Assembly: GCA_944377745.1 (NCBI GenBank) | Contig: CALWFV010000028.1 | Coordinates: 1 to 43,194 of the forward strand | Source of the DNA: an uncultured Mediterraneibacter sp. | Lineage (GTDB): Bacteria; Bacillota; Clostridia; Lachnospirales; Lachnospiraceae | DNA length: 43,194 bases | Direction of reading: 5' to 3' | Shown here: in pieces, positions 15,044-23,635 of the stretch | How positions within the stretch are numbered: the stretch's first letter is position 1 | Layout: each line of letters opens with the position of its first letter | Program-made: the position numbers and the translations under genes | The notes under the pieces: generated by a model | The model's database searches: none | What the model saw: only the letters and a program-made list of their open reading frames with translations | Told to the model about the DNA's origin: nothing

Positions 15044-15493
15044 ATGAATAAAGCGATTTTAGTAGGACGGTTGACAAGAGATCCGGAAGTCAGATATTCA
15101 CAGGGTGAAAACGCGACGGCAGTTGCAAGATATACAGTTGCCGTTGACCGCAGGTTCAAGAGAGATGGAGAGCCGACAGCGGACTTTATCCCGTGCGTTG
15201 TATTCGGACGCTCCGCGGAGTTCGCGGAGAAGTATTTCCGTCAGGGAATGCGGGTTTCCATTTCCGGTCGTATCCAGACCGGAAGCTACACGAACAAGGA
15301 CGGCGTGAAGGTATACACGACGGAAGTGATCGTGGAGGAACAGGAGTTTGCAGAGAGCAGAGCGGAGAGTGAAGCGAACAGAGCTTCCTATAACCGTCAG
15401 CAGGCGGCTCCGGCACCGTCACCGAGCGTTGACGCAGGCGACGGATTCATGAATATTCCTGATGGCATTGATGAGGAGTTACCGTTTAACTGA
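15044..15493 (+). CDS. ssb: Single-stranded DNA-binding protein
   Basis: 149 residues. The OB fold covers about 1-105: MNKAILVGRLTRDPEVRYS, ARYTVAVDRRFKRDGEPTAD, FIPCVVFGRSAEFAEKYF, RVSISGRIQTGSYTNKDGVK, VYTTEVIVEEQEF. A flexible Gln/Pro-rich linker ends in the acidic tip IDEELPFN, the partner-binding tail of SSB proteins. It coats single-stranded DNA during replication and repair as a tetramer. The gene sits between rpsF and rpsR in the classic Firmicute order, with GAAAGAGG before the ATG. Confidence 0.97.
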   Translation: MNKAILVGRLTRDPEVRYSQGENATAVARYTVAVDRRFKRDGEPTADFIPCVVFGRSAEFAEKYFRQGMRVSISGRIQTGSYTNKDGVKVYTTEVIVEEQEFAESRAESEANRASYNRQQAAPAPSPSVDAGDGFMNIPDGIDEELPFN

Positions 15494-15550
15494 TCGAAAG
15501 CACTTGATGAGCACCAGCTGAAGGCGCAGTGCGAATTTAGTGCGAGATCG

Positions 15551-15593
15551 TTCATTTTCTTTAACGAGGTATTTTTGAGTTTAGGAAAATGAA
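15551..15593 (+). other. Hairpin between ssb and rpsR
   Basis: TTCATTTTC (15551-15559) pairs with GAAAATGAA (15585-15593) over a 25-base loop, 33 bases before rpsR. There is no T run, so it is not a terminator. It may stabilise the transcript or tune rpsR expression. Confidence 0.4.
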
Positions 15594-15626
15594 CTTCATT
15601 CATTATGAAGAAAGGAGAACACCATC

Positions 15627-15893
15627 ATGGCTTACGAAAAGGGAAGCAGACCGGAGGGCGGCTTCAAGAGAAGAGGCCCGGCGCGCAGAAGGAAAAAAGT
15701 GTGCGTATTCTGCGGTAAAGAGAATAACGAGATCGATTACAAAGACGTGGCAAAATTAAAGAAATATGTTTCTGAGAGAGGAAAGATCCTCCCGAGAAGA
15801 ATCACAGGAAACTGTGCAAAGCATCAGAGAGCGCTCACAGTAGCGATCAAGAGAGCAAGACATATTTCTCTTATGCCGTATGTTCAGGACTGA
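15627..15893 (+). CDS. rpsR: 30S ribosomal protein S18
   Basis: 88 residues. Conserved S18 segments are seen: [56 protein letters not shown]. This form has three cysteines in zinc-ribbon-like positions (CVFC and NC), as in zinc-binding S18. It binds 16S rRNA as a partner of S6. GAAAGGAG lies about nine bases before ATG 15627. It is the last gene of its operon, closed by a strong terminator. Confidence 0.97.
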   Translation: MAYEKGSRPEGGFKRRGPARRRKKVCVFCGKENNEIDYKDVAKLKKYVSERGKILPRRITGNCAKHQRALTVAIKRARHISLMPYVQD

Positions 15894-15908
15894 TCAGAAA
15901 TATGAGAA

Positions 15909-15941
15909 GGGCTTTCGGAATATTCCGGAAGCTCTTTTTTT
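15909..15941 (+). terminator. Terminator of the rpsF-ssb-rpsR operon
   Basis: GGGCTTTCGGAA and TTCCGGAAGCTC form a 12-bp stem with a TA loop, followed by a run of seven T. Confidence 0.95.
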
Positions 15942-15952
15942 CTGTTATATTA

Positions 15953-15980
15953 TTGACATATGTTCATAATGGAGTATACT
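15953..15980 (+). promoter_or_regulatory. Promoter of the DUF134 gene with internal palindrome
   Basis: TTGACA (15953-15958), a 16-base spacer and TATACT (15975-15980). Within the spacer TATG-TT-CATA (15959-15968) is a small palindrome well placed to be an operator, perhaps for the DUF134 protein itself. The promoter is clear; the operator role is a guess. Confidence 0.7.
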
Positions 15981-16029
15981 GAAATCAGAGTTTCCGTAAC
16001 CCGACAATGCAGGAGAAAGGAGAGATATC

Positions 16030-16434
16030 ATGGCGAGACCACAGAAGCAGAGATGTATCTGTTCTTTGCCCCGGGTCACCGGATTTTCCCCGCAGGGGGA
16101 GAGCGCAGAGGGCAGCGTAAACCTTACATACGATGAATATGAAGTGATCCGTCTTCTGGATCTTCTTCAGATGACCCAGGAAGAATGCGCAAAGCGCATG
16201 GATATCTCCCGTCCCACCGTGACCCGGATCTACAATGAGGCGCGGAGAAAGATGGCGGACATGCTCATTAACGGAAAGGAACTCACGATCGGCGGGGGAG
16301 ACGTTGTCGTCTGTACAGGGTTGAAGCCGGAGTGTGCGAATGAAGAGCATTGCTGCCAGAAGAATAAAGAACTGCTGAGAGGGCGGCGGAAATCAGGAGA
16401 AACCGGAGCGCCGCAGGAAATGCTGCGGTGCTGA
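16030..16434 (+). CDS. DUF134-family putative DNA-binding regulator
   Basis: 134 residues matching DUF134: the N-terminal MARPQKQRCICSLPRVTGFS has the typical R-x-Cys pattern, followed by a sigma-70 region 4-like helix-turn-helix (VNLTYDEYEVIRLLDLLQMT, QEECAKRMDISRPTVTRIYN, ARRKMADMLINGK). A Cys-rich tail (CTGLKPECANEEHCC) suggests redox or metal sensing. Family members are often found beside iron-sulfur or molybdenum cofactor genes. Here the next gene, 35 bases on, is a sulfur/iron-sulfur oxidoreductase, so this protein probably regulates it. AGGAGAAAGGAGAG lies before ATG 16030. The regulatory role is inferred, not shown. Confidence 0.85.
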   Translation: MARPQKQRCICSLPRVTGFSPQGESAEGSVNLTYDEYEVIRLLDLLQMTQEECAKRMDISRPTVTRIYNEARRKMADMLINGKELTIGGGDVVVCTGLKPECANEEHCCQKNKELLRGRRKSGETGAPQEMLRC

Positions 16435-16469
16435 GCAGATGCAGAGAGGGAAAGAAAAGAGGTAGAACG

Positions 16470-19052
16470 ATGAAGGTATTGATCATTGGCGGAGTAGCCG
16501 CCGGAACAAAGACTGCCGCGAAACTGAAAAGAGAGGACAGAAGCGCGGAAGTTACCGTAATCACGAAAGACCAGGACATCTCCTATGCGGGGTGCGGACT
16601 TCCTTACTATGTGGGAGGACTGATCGGGAGCAGGGACGAGCTGATCGTGAACACGCCCCAGAAATATTCCGGGCTGACCGGTGTGGAAGTGAGGACCGGG
16701 AAGGAAGCTGTCGCGCTGGACGCGGAGAAGAAGGCTGTCACGGTGCGGGATACTGTTACCGGGACTGAAGAGGTCTGTCCCTACGACAAACTTGTGATCG
16801 CTGTGGGAGCGTCCCCGGCGGAACTGCCGATCGAGGGAAAGGAGCTTCCGGGCGTATTTAAAATGCGTACGCCGGACGACGCGGAGGGGATCCGTACATA
16901 CGCCGACGCAAACAATGTGAAAAAAGCGGTCGTGATCGGAGCCGGATTCATCGGCCTTGAGGCTGCTGAGAACCTGCAGGCAAAGGGAATCAATGTGACG
17001 GTCATCGATTTCGCGCCCCAGATTCTTCCGAACATCCTGGATCCGGAGATGGCAGCATACGCGAAGAAGCATCTGATCAACGCGGGAATCCGCGTCCTGA
17101 CCGGAACCAGCGCACAGCAGGTGCTGGGAACAGACAGAGTGACCGGAGTGAAGACTTCAGCAGGGACGCTGCCCTGTGAACTGCTCATCATGGCGGCGGG
17201 GATCCGTCCGAATACGGAGTTCCTGAAAGATACCGGGATCGAGATGTTCAAGGGAACGATCCTTGTGGATGAGACCATGAAGATAAGCCTGGATGATGTG
17301 TATGCGGCTGGAGACTGCGTGATGGTGACGAACCGGATCACGGGAGCGCGCCAGTGGTCGCCCATGGGTTCTTCTGCAAATATGGAAGGCCGTACGCTTG
17401 CCCAGGTGCTGACAGGCGCGCGGAAGACCTACCCGGGTGTGCTGGGAACCGGCGTGGTCAAGCTGCCGGGACTGAACATCGGCCGGACCGGTCTGACGGA
17501 AGCCCAGGCAAAGGAAGCCGGATACGACGTGGTGACTGTGCTTGCTCCCACGGACGACAAGGCTCATTACTATCCGGACGCATCTTTCTTTATCACGAAG
17601 CTGATTGCGGACCGGGCGACGAGAAAACTTCTGGGAGTCCAGGTGTTCGGACCGGGCGCCGTGGACAAGATGGTGGATATCGCGGTCATGGGCATCAACA
17701 TGGGCGCTGTGCTGGAAGATTTTGAGAATGCGGATTTTGCTTACGCTCCGCCGTTCTCGACGGCGATCCATCCGTTTGTGCAGGCGGTCTATGTGCTGAT
17801 GAACAAGATCGACGGAGAGCTGGTCAGCATGACGCCGGCGGAATACGCGGCAGGAGCTGCGGAGGACTACAAGGTCGTGGACGTGGCGCCGGAGCCGAAG
17901 ATCCGGGGAGCTCATTTTGTGAACCTGGCACAGGTGAGCGGAGAGATCGAAGGGCTCGGCAAGGATGAGAAACTTCTTCTCGTCTGCGCGAAAGGAAAGA
18001 GAGCGTACTTCCTGCAGAACAGGATGCGCTATTACGGATATAAGAACACAGTTGTCCTGGAAGGCGCAACCTTCTTTAATGATGTGAAGGTGAAAAACGC
18101 AGAGGGCGCTGTCTCGAAAGAGGAGGAGACCAGAGTGAAGGCGCTGGGATTCCTGAAGGACAAGAGAACGCCGGATAAGTTCAACGGGCGTGTGATCACC
18201 CGGAACGGAAAGATCACATCAGAGGAGACGAGAGCGATCGCGGAGGCCGCGGAGAAGTTCGGAAGCGGCGAGGTGACCATGACCTCCCGTCTGACTGTGG
18301 AGATCCAGGGTGTGCCCTTTGACAATATCGAGCCTCTCAGAGAATATCTGATGCAGGCAGGTCTGGAGACCGGCGGCACAGGATCGAAAGTCCGCCCGGT
18401 AGTATCTTGTAAGGGAACTACATGCCAGTACGGACTGATCGATACCTTTGCGCTGTCTGAGGAGATTCACGAGTGGTTCTATCACGGATACCGTGAGGTG
18501 AAACTGCCCCACAAGTTCAAGATCGCGGTGGGCGGCTGTCCGAACAACTGTGTGAAGCCGGATCTGAACGATCTGGGTATTATCGGGCAGAGGGTGCCCC
18601 AGATCGATCTGGAGAAATGCCGCGGCTGCAAAGTATGTCAGGTGGAGAACAACTGTCCGATCAAGGTGGCGAAGATGGTTGACGGCAAGATCACTATCGA
18701 CGAGAATGCCTGCAACCACTGCGGACGCTGCGTAGGCAAATGCCCGTTCCACGCGGTGGAGGACTATACCAACGGATACCGGATCTACATCGGCGGACGC
18801 TGGGGCAAGAAAGTGGCCCAGGGCAGATATCTGGACAAAGTCTTTACAGATAAGGAAGAAGTTCTCTCTATCGTGGAGAAAGCCATCCTTCTGTTCCGTG
18901 AACAGGGGATCACAGGCGAGCGTTTCGCAGATACCGTCGCACGGCTCGGCTTCGAGAATGTACAGGAGCAGCTCCTTGCGAATGATCTGCTGGTGAGAAA
19001 AGAAGAGAACATTAAAGCGCAGAAGCATCTGACTGGCGGGGCGACCTGCTGA
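16470..19052 (+). CDS. Multidomain CoA-disulfide reductase / rhodanese / siroheme reductase-half / ferredoxin fusion
   Basis: 860 residues with four units in order. (1) A CoA-disulfide-reductase-type FAD/NAD(P)H module (1-450) with redox Cys42 (YAGCGLPYY) and a second nucleotide site VVIGAGFIGLE. (2) A rhodanese domain (about 465-540) with active-site Cys506 (LLVCAKGKRAY). (3) A nitrite/sulfite-reductase-like half (about 572-708) with the [4Fe-4S]-siroheme pattern Cys647, Cys652, Cys690, Cys694. (4) A two-[4Fe-4S] ferredoxin (Cys717/720/723/729 and 748/751/754/758) and a helical tail. All cofactor residues are present. It probably moves electrons from NAD(P)H to sulfane sulfur or sulfite. GAGG lies seven bases before ATG 16470; an upstream frame from 16428 overlaps the DUF134 gene and is not used. 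Confidence 0.85.
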   Translation: MKVLIIGGVAAGTKTAAKLKREDRSAEVTVITKDQDISYAGCGLPYYVGGLIGSRDELIVNTPQKYSGLTGVEVRTGKEAVALDAEKKAVTVRDTVTGTEEVCPYDKLVIAVGASPAELPIEGKELPGVFKMRTPDDAEGIRTYADANNVKKAVVIGAGFIGLEAAENLQAKGINVTVIDFAPQILPNILDPEMAAYAKKHLINAGIRVLTGTSAQQVLGTDRVTGVKTSAGTLPCELLIMAAGIRPNTEFLKDTGIEMFKGTILVDETMKISLDDVYAAGDCVMVTNRITGARQWSPMGSSANMEGRTLAQVLTGARKTYPGVLGTGVVKLPGLNIGRTGLTEAQAKEAGYDVVTVLAPTDDKAHYYPDASFFITKLIADRATRKLLGVQVFGPGAVDKMVDIAVMGINMGAVLEDFENADFAYAPPFSTAIHPFVQAVYVLMNKIDGELVSMTPAEYAAGAAEDYKVVDVAPEPKIRGAHFVNLAQVSGEIEGLGKDEKLLLVCAKGKRAYFLQNRMRYYGYKNTVVLEGATFFNDVKVKNAEGAVSKEEETRVKALGFLKDKRTPDKFNGRVITRNGKITSEETRAIAEAAEKFGSGEVTMTSRLTVEIQGVPFDNIEPLREYLMQAGLETGGTGSKVRPVVSCKGTTCQYGLIDTFALSEEIHEWFYHGYREVKLPHKFKIAVGGCPNNCVKPDLNDLGIIGQRVPQIDLEKCRGCKVCQVENNCPIKVAKMVDGKITIDENACNHCGRCVGKCPFHAVEDYTNGYRIYIGGRWGKKVAQGRYLDKVFTDKEEVLSIVEKAILLFREQGITGERFADTVARLGFENVQEQLLANDLLVRKEENIKAQKHLTGGATC

Positions 19053-19135
19053 TCGGATCTGCGGCGTGAGAGCAGACAAAAAAAGGTTTGAGTGCAAAAG
19101 TGCGCAAAAAGCACACGTGAACAGGCGGTAAAAGT

Positions 19136-21154
19136 ATGCTTGGAGGACACATTTTACACGGCGGCGACTATAACCCGGATCAGTGGCTGGATCACCCGGA
19201 GGTCCTGGAAGAGGACGTCAGGCTGATGAAGGAAGCAAATGTCAACTGCGTGAGTCTGGGGATTTTTGCCTGGGCGGCGCTGGAGCCGGAAGAGGGAAAA
19301 TATGACTTTGACTGGATGGAACGTATCATTGACCGTCTCGCGGAAGAGGAGATCCAGGTGGTGCTGGCGACCCCTTCCGGGGCAATGCCCCACTGGCTGA
19401 CTCAGAAATACCCGGAGGCCATGCAGGTCCAGGCGGACGGGAAACGGAACCTTCCGGGGAAACGGCACAACTTCTGCTACACATCCCCGGTGATGAGAAA
19501 AAAGATCCATGCCATAGACAGCGCACTGTCAGAGCGTTTCGGCAGGAAGAAGAATGTGATCCTCTGGCATCTTTCCAATGAGCTGGGCGGGAACTTCGCA
19601 GATTCTTCCTGTCACTGCGAACTGTGCCAGGAGGCGTTCCGGGACTGGCTGAAGGAGAAGTACGGCACACTGGACAATCTGAACCGGGCTTACTGGAGCA
19701 GCTTCTGGAGCCACACTTACTCTGACTGGAGCCAGCTCCACAGTCCGGCTCCCCACGGCGAGACTACGATGACAGCGCTCACCCTGGACTGGAAGCGGTT
19801 CGTGACGCACCAGATGAGCGAGTTCACGAGGGAGGAGATCGCTGCAGTGCGGGAACACTCGGATCTTCCTGTGACGACCAACTTTATGTATTTCTTTAAG
19901 GGGCTGGACTACGGGAAAATGCGGGATGACCTGGATATCATTTCCTGGGACAATTATCCTTTCTGGCATAAGACGAAGGATGAAGTGCCCGCGGCAGTGA
20001 AGGCTGCGGCGAACCACAACATCATGCGTTCCCTGAAAAAGCAGCCCTTCCTTCTGATGGAGAGCACGCCGTCGTCCGTGAGCTGGAGAGGGTTCAACCC
20101 GGTGAAACGTCCGGGAATGCACATGCTCTCCTCCATGCAGGCTATTGCCCACGGATCAGATTCGGTGCAGTACTTCCAGTGGAGAAAGGGAAGAGGAGCA
20201 TTTGAACAATTCCACGGCGCGGTAGTAGGGCACAAGAACGGCAGCAATACCCGGACCTTCCGTCAGGTGACGGAACTGGGTGAGAGGCTGAACCGCCTTT
20301 CCGGGCTCGTTGACGGTACGGTGAACCGCCCGAAAGCCGCGGTGATCTTCGACTGGGAGAACTGGTGGGCGCTGGAGGACGCGTCCGGTCCGAGACAGGA
20401 TATCAGCTATATCGACTGCATCCTGGAACACTATCAGGCGATGTGGGAAGCCGGGATCGATACGGACTTCATCAATATGGAAGACAGTCTGGAAGGATAT
20501 TCTTTTGTCACGGCGCCTCTGAACTATATGTATAAACCGGGGTACGCTGAAAAGGTACGGAAATTCGTGGAAGACGGAGGAATCTTTGCGACCACGTATT
20601 TCAGCGGGATCGCAGACGATACCGACCTGTGCTTTACCGGGCATCATCCTCTCGCGGATGTGCTGGGGATCGAGCAGGAAGAGATCGACGCTCCGTCGGA
20701 AGAGTTTACCAATTCCTTCTGTTACGGCGATAAGAGATATGCTGCCGGGAACCTTCGGGAGCTGATCCATGCGACGGAGGGGACAGAAGTGGTCTCCGTT
20801 TATGAGGAAGACTATGTAAAGGGTGAGCCGGTGGTGACTGCCCATCCCTTTGGAAACGGGAAAGCGTGGTATCTCGCCGCGGCAGCGGGAGAGGACTTCC
20901 TCCGGGTATTCTATAAGGATCGTCTGAGAGAGGCGGGACTTGAAAATGCTCTGGGGGCGGAACTGCCCTACGGAGTGACTGTCACGGAGCGCGTCGGGGA
21001 CGACGGGAAAGAGATCGTCTTTGTCATGAACTTCAGGGATGAAGCAGTGACGGTTCGGACTGCGGGAACGTGGACGGATGCGGAGAGCGGACAGAAATAC
21101 GACGGAGTTCTGGAGATGGAGCCTTTCGGATGCACTGTATTGAAAAGAGACTGA
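19136..21154 (+). CDS. GH42 beta-galactosidase
   Basis: 672 residues, the usual GH42 size. The TIM barrel starts at GGDYNPDQW (residues 9-17). The acid/base is Glu149 (WHLSNELGG) and the nucleophile Glu309 (FLLMESTPSSVSW). The zinc-site cysteines of the family are present: Cys114, Cys159, Cys161, Cys164 (HNFCYTS and SCHCELC). A trimerisation domain (FDWENWWALEDASG, YIDCILEHYQAMWEAGIDTD) and a C-terminal beta domain follow. It hydrolyses terminal beta-galactosides from plant or host glycans and has no signal peptide, so acts on imported oligosaccharides. No sugar transporter adjoins it. AGGCGG lies eight bases before ATG 19136. The 83-base gap before it has no clear promoter. Confidence 0.93.
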   Translation: MLGGHILHGGDYNPDQWLDHPEVLEEDVRLMKEANVNCVSLGIFAWAALEPEEGKYDFDWMERIIDRLAEEEIQVVLATPSGAMPHWLTQKYPEAMQVQADGKRNLPGKRHNFCYTSPVMRKKIHAIDSALSERFGRKKNVILWHLSNELGGNFADSSCHCELCQEAFRDWLKEKYGTLDNLNRAYWSSFWSHTYSDWSQLHSPAPHGETTMTALTLDWKRFVTHQMSEFTREEIAAVREHSDLPVTTNFMYFFKGLDYGKMRDDLDIISWDNYPFWHKTKDEVPAAVKAAANHNIMRSLKKQPFLLMESTPSSVSWRGFNPVKRPGMHMLSSMQAIAHGSDSVQYFQWRKGRGAFEQFHGAVVGHKNGSNTRTFRQVTELGERLNRLSGLVDGTVNRPKAAVIFDWENWWALEDASGPRQDISYIDCILEHYQAMWEAGIDTDFINMEDSLEGYSFVTAPLNYMYKPGYAEKVRKFVEDGGIFATTYFSGIADDTDLCFTGHHPLADVLGIEQEEIDAPSEEFTNSFCYGDKRYAAGNLRELIHATEGTEVVSVYEEDYVKGEPVVTAHPFGNGKAWYLAAAAGEDFLRVFYKDRLREAGLENALGAELPYGVTVTERVGDDGKEIVFVMNFRDEAVTVRTAGTWTDAESGQKYDGVLEMEPFGCTVLKRD

Positions 21155-21205
21155 CATTGAGAAGCAGCTGACAGGAGACAAGAAAAGGCAGAAAGAGAAA
21201 AGGAC

Positions 21206-21236
21206 AGGGGCGGATGCGAGAGCAGACGCCCCTTTT
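21206..21236 (+). terminator. Terminator after the beta-galactosidase gene
   Basis: GGGGCG (with inner TGC-GAGA-GCA) pairs with CGCCCC, followed by TTTT. The stem has a GA/GA internal loop. It is 52 bases past the stop. Confidence 0.75.
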
Positions 21237-21331
21237 AGATACGGAATTCGCTTTAATAAGGGGACGCTTTAATACGATAAAATTTCACAAAACTGCTTTC
21301 TGATTTTTACAGAATTTATAAAAATTTAACA

Positions 21332-21355
21332 AAAAACAGAATGCGCTCTGTTTTT
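21332..21355. terminator. A/T hairpin just before the cstA promoter
   Basis: AAAAACAGA-N6-TCTGTTTTT is a perfect inverted repeat ending in a T run and flanked by A on the other strand. It may be a second, weak bidirectional terminator insulating the cstA promoter at 21359. Confidence 0.4.
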
Positions 21356-21358
21356 CTG

Positions 21359-21386
21359 TTGACTTTGTGTTTTTTTGAGCTATAAT
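21359..21386 (+). promoter_or_regulatory. Promoter of the T-box/cstA transcript
   Basis: TTGACT (21359-21364), a 16-base spacer and TATAAT (21381-21386). Transcription would begin near 21393, just upstream of the T-box stem I. Confidence 0.85.
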
Positions 21387-21392
21387 GAAACA

Positions 21393-21703
21393 CAGGATTG
21401 AATAAGCCAATGCGAAGAACAGGACAGGACTTCTGAAGTCTGAATGTTTTCAGAGAGTTTCCGGTTGGTGTGAGGAAACAGCATGACGAGGGAGCCATCC
21501 CCTGCGAGCAGTCGGGGTGAACCGTATTTTTACAAGTAGCCCGGACCGGAATTCCACCGTTATAAGGAGAACTGTTAATCCGTCGGAGTGTCGGCGGACG
21601 ACGGTACAGAGAGACCGGATGGCATCCGGTAAACAGAAGTGGTAACGCGGAGAAGATAATCTTCGTCTTCTGACAGAGAGATCTGTCGGAGGACTTTTTT
21701 TAT
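21393..21703 (+). promoter_or_regulatory. T-box leader upstream of cstA
   Basis: A tRNA-sensing leader. Stem I has the AGAGAG bulge and apical hairpin GTTTCC-N11-GGAAAC (21457-21479, loop with GGTTGGTGTGA). The T-box sequence AGAAGTGGTAACGCGG (21635-21650) carries the TGGT bulge that pairs with the uncharged tRNA end and fits an A73 tRNA. The terminator is GTCTTCTGACAGA-GAGA-TCTGTCGGAGGAC with a T run (21665-21700). The most likely specifier is GCC (21494-21496), meaning alanine, because it is followed by A and the stem closing bases; this codon reading is tentative. Uncharged tRNA would allow read-through into the transporter gene. The interval 21155-21836 holds no protein gene. Confidence 0.85.
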
Positions 21704-21836
21704 TTTGACAGGAAACTTTCCGCTGAAGCGGCCGCCCTCGGCGCGGGAGTTCCGCAAGAGGAATTCTTTGTTCTTTGGAAAAAGTCCTTCAGACTTATTC
21801 AGTTTTACATAAGCAAAAAAAGGAGAGTAGAGAATT

Positions 21837-23525
21837 ATGAACACACTGGTAATCGTATTGATCGCCGCTGTCTGCCTGATTGCGGCGTATACTCTGTACG
21901 GGCGCTGGCTGGCGAAAAAATGGGGGATCGACCCGAAGGCAAAGACGCCGGCAGTCGTACATAATGACGGGCAGGATTATGTACCTACAGACGGGTGGAC
22001 TGTATTTGCCCATCAGTTTTCATCGATCGCAGGAGCAGGCCCTGTCACCGGAGCAATCCAGGCGGCGGCATTCGGATGGCTCCCGGTCCTTCTCTGGATC
22101 ATCCTCGGAGGTATCTTCTTCGGAGCTGTCACAGACTTCGGAGCGCTGTATGCGAGCGTGAAGAACGACGGAAAATCCATGGGACTTCTGATCGAGAAAT
22201 ATATCGGAAAAACAGGACGTAAGCTGTTCCTCGGCTTCTGCTGGCTGTTCTGTCTGATCGTTATCGCAGCGTTCGCAGATATGGTAGCAGATACATTTAA
22301 CGCTTATGTTGTGACGGACGGAGTACAGACTCTTTCCGAGAATGCGACAGTAAACGGGGCGGCGGGAAGTATCTCCCTGTTCTTCATCCTGTTTGCAGTT
22401 GTATTTGGAGTATCACAGCACAAATTGAAACTGACCGGCTGGAAAGAAATCGTATTCGGTCTGGTATGCACAGTGCTTGCATTTGTATTCGGTATGAATT
22501 TCCCGGTGATCCTCGGGAAAGAGATGTGGGTATACATCGCGTTTATCTATATCTTCCTCGCTGCAGTGCTTCCGATGTGGTTCGTAATGCAGCCGAGAGA
22601 TTTTATGTCAACCTTTATGTTCGTCGGCATGATCGCCGGAGCTGTTCTCGGACTGCTCTTTGCTCATCCGACCATGAACCTTCCGGCATTTACAGGATTC
22701 GAGAATGACAGCCTCGGAACACTGTTCCCGATCCTGTTCGTAACGGTTGCCTGCGGAGCGGTATCCGGTTTCCACAGTCTGGTGTCCTCCGGAACTTCTT
22801 CCAAGACGATCTCAAACGAGAAGGATATGCTGAAAGTAGGATACGGCGCAATGGTTCTGGAAAGCCTTCTGGCGGTTATCGCCCTCTGTGTTGCCGGTGC
22901 GGCCGCAGGCGCGGACGGAACCGCTGCAGTGGGAACACCGTTCCAGATCTTCTCATCCGGCGTCGCAGGATTCCTTGAGATGTTCGGCATCCCGGTATAT
23001 GTTGCGCAGAGCTTCATGACAATGTGTGTTTCCGCTCTTGCATTCACAACACTGGATTCTGTTGCCAGGATCGGACGTATGTCCTTCCAGGAGCTGTTCA
23101 GCGTGGATGATATGGAACATGCGGAAGGATGGAGAAAAGTTCTCTGCAATAAATATTTTTCAACGATCATCACACTGGTATTCGGCTATATCCTGACACA
23201 GGTAGGATACTCCAATATCTGGCCTCTGTTCGGAAGCGCGAACCAGCTCCTGAGCGCCCTTGTGCTGATCACGCTCTGTGTATTCCTGAAAGTGACGGGA
23301 AGAGAGCTGAGAACACTGGTGCCGCCGTTTGTGATCATGCTGATCGTGACATTCACAGCGCTGGTACAGAGATTTATCTCTCTTGTCAACGCGTTCGCAG
23401 CAGGAACAGGCGTCTTCATGGTAGAGGGACTTCAGCTCATCGTAGCTGTCCTGCTGATGATCCTTGGAGTGACGATCGTGGTTACTTCAGGAAAAGAACT
23501 GATCACAAAGAAAGCAGAAAAATAA
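21837..23525 (+). CDS. cstA: CstA-family carbon starvation transporter
   Basis: 562 residues with about 14-16 hydrophobic segments. CstA-type features are present: DGQDYVPTDGWTVFAHQFSS, IAGAGPVTGAIQAA, FGWLPVLLWIILGGIFFGAV, TDFGALYASVKNDGKSMG, and the later GAVSGFHSLVSSGTSSKTI. CstA and BtsT relatives import peptides or pyruvate in the cytoplasmic membrane. This copy is shorter than Escherichia coli CstA (about 700 residues), like other Firmicute forms. It is controlled by the T-box leader, so it is probably made when one amino acid runs short, which fits amino-acid or peptide uptake better than pyruvate. AAGGAG lies eleven bases before ATG 21837, a long but usable spacing. A single-gene transcript. 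Confidence 0.92.
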   Translation: MNTLVIVLIAAVCLIAAYTLYGRWLAKKWGIDPKAKTPAVVHNDGQDYVPTDGWTVFAHQFSSIAGAGPVTGAIQAAAFGWLPVLLWIILGGIFFGAVTDFGALYASVKNDGKSMGLLIEKYIGKTGRKLFLGFCWLFCLIVIAAFADMVADTFNAYVVTDGVQTLSENATVNGAAGSISLFFILFAVVFGVSQHKLKLTGWKEIVFGLVCTVLAFVFGMNFPVILGKEMWVYIAFIYIFLAAVLPMWFVMQPRDFMSTFMFVGMIAGAVLGLLFAHPTMNLPAFTGFENDSLGTLFPILFVTVACGAVSGFHSLVSSGTSSKTISNEKDMLKVGYGAMVLESLLAVIALCVAGAAAGADGTAAVGTPFQIFSSGVAGFLEMFGIPVYVAQSFMTMCVSALAFTTLDSVARIGRMSFQELFSVDDMEHAEGWRKVLCNKYFSTIITLVFGYILTQVGYSNIWPLFGSANQLLSALVLITLCVFLKVTGRELRTLVPPFVIMLIVTFTALVQRFISLVNAFAAGTGVFMVEGLQLIVAVLLMILGVTIVVTSGKELITKKAEK

Positions 23526-23572
23526 TAAGTATCGATCCTGAAAATACAGGAGGATATGAAAAGAAATATATG

Positions 23573-23620
23573 AAAAGAGGCATCCCTCAGGTCATTCAGA
23601 CTTTTGGGATGCCTCTTTTT
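23573..23620. terminator. Bidirectional terminator between cstA and the aminotransferase operon
   Basis: AAAAGAGGCATCCC and GGGATGCCTCTTTTT form a long stem with A on one side and T on the other, so it can stop transcripts from both directions. It serves the cstA gene on the plus strand and the six-gene operon on the minus strand. Confidence 0.92.
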
Positions 23621-23635
23621 AGCTATAAGTCTGCT

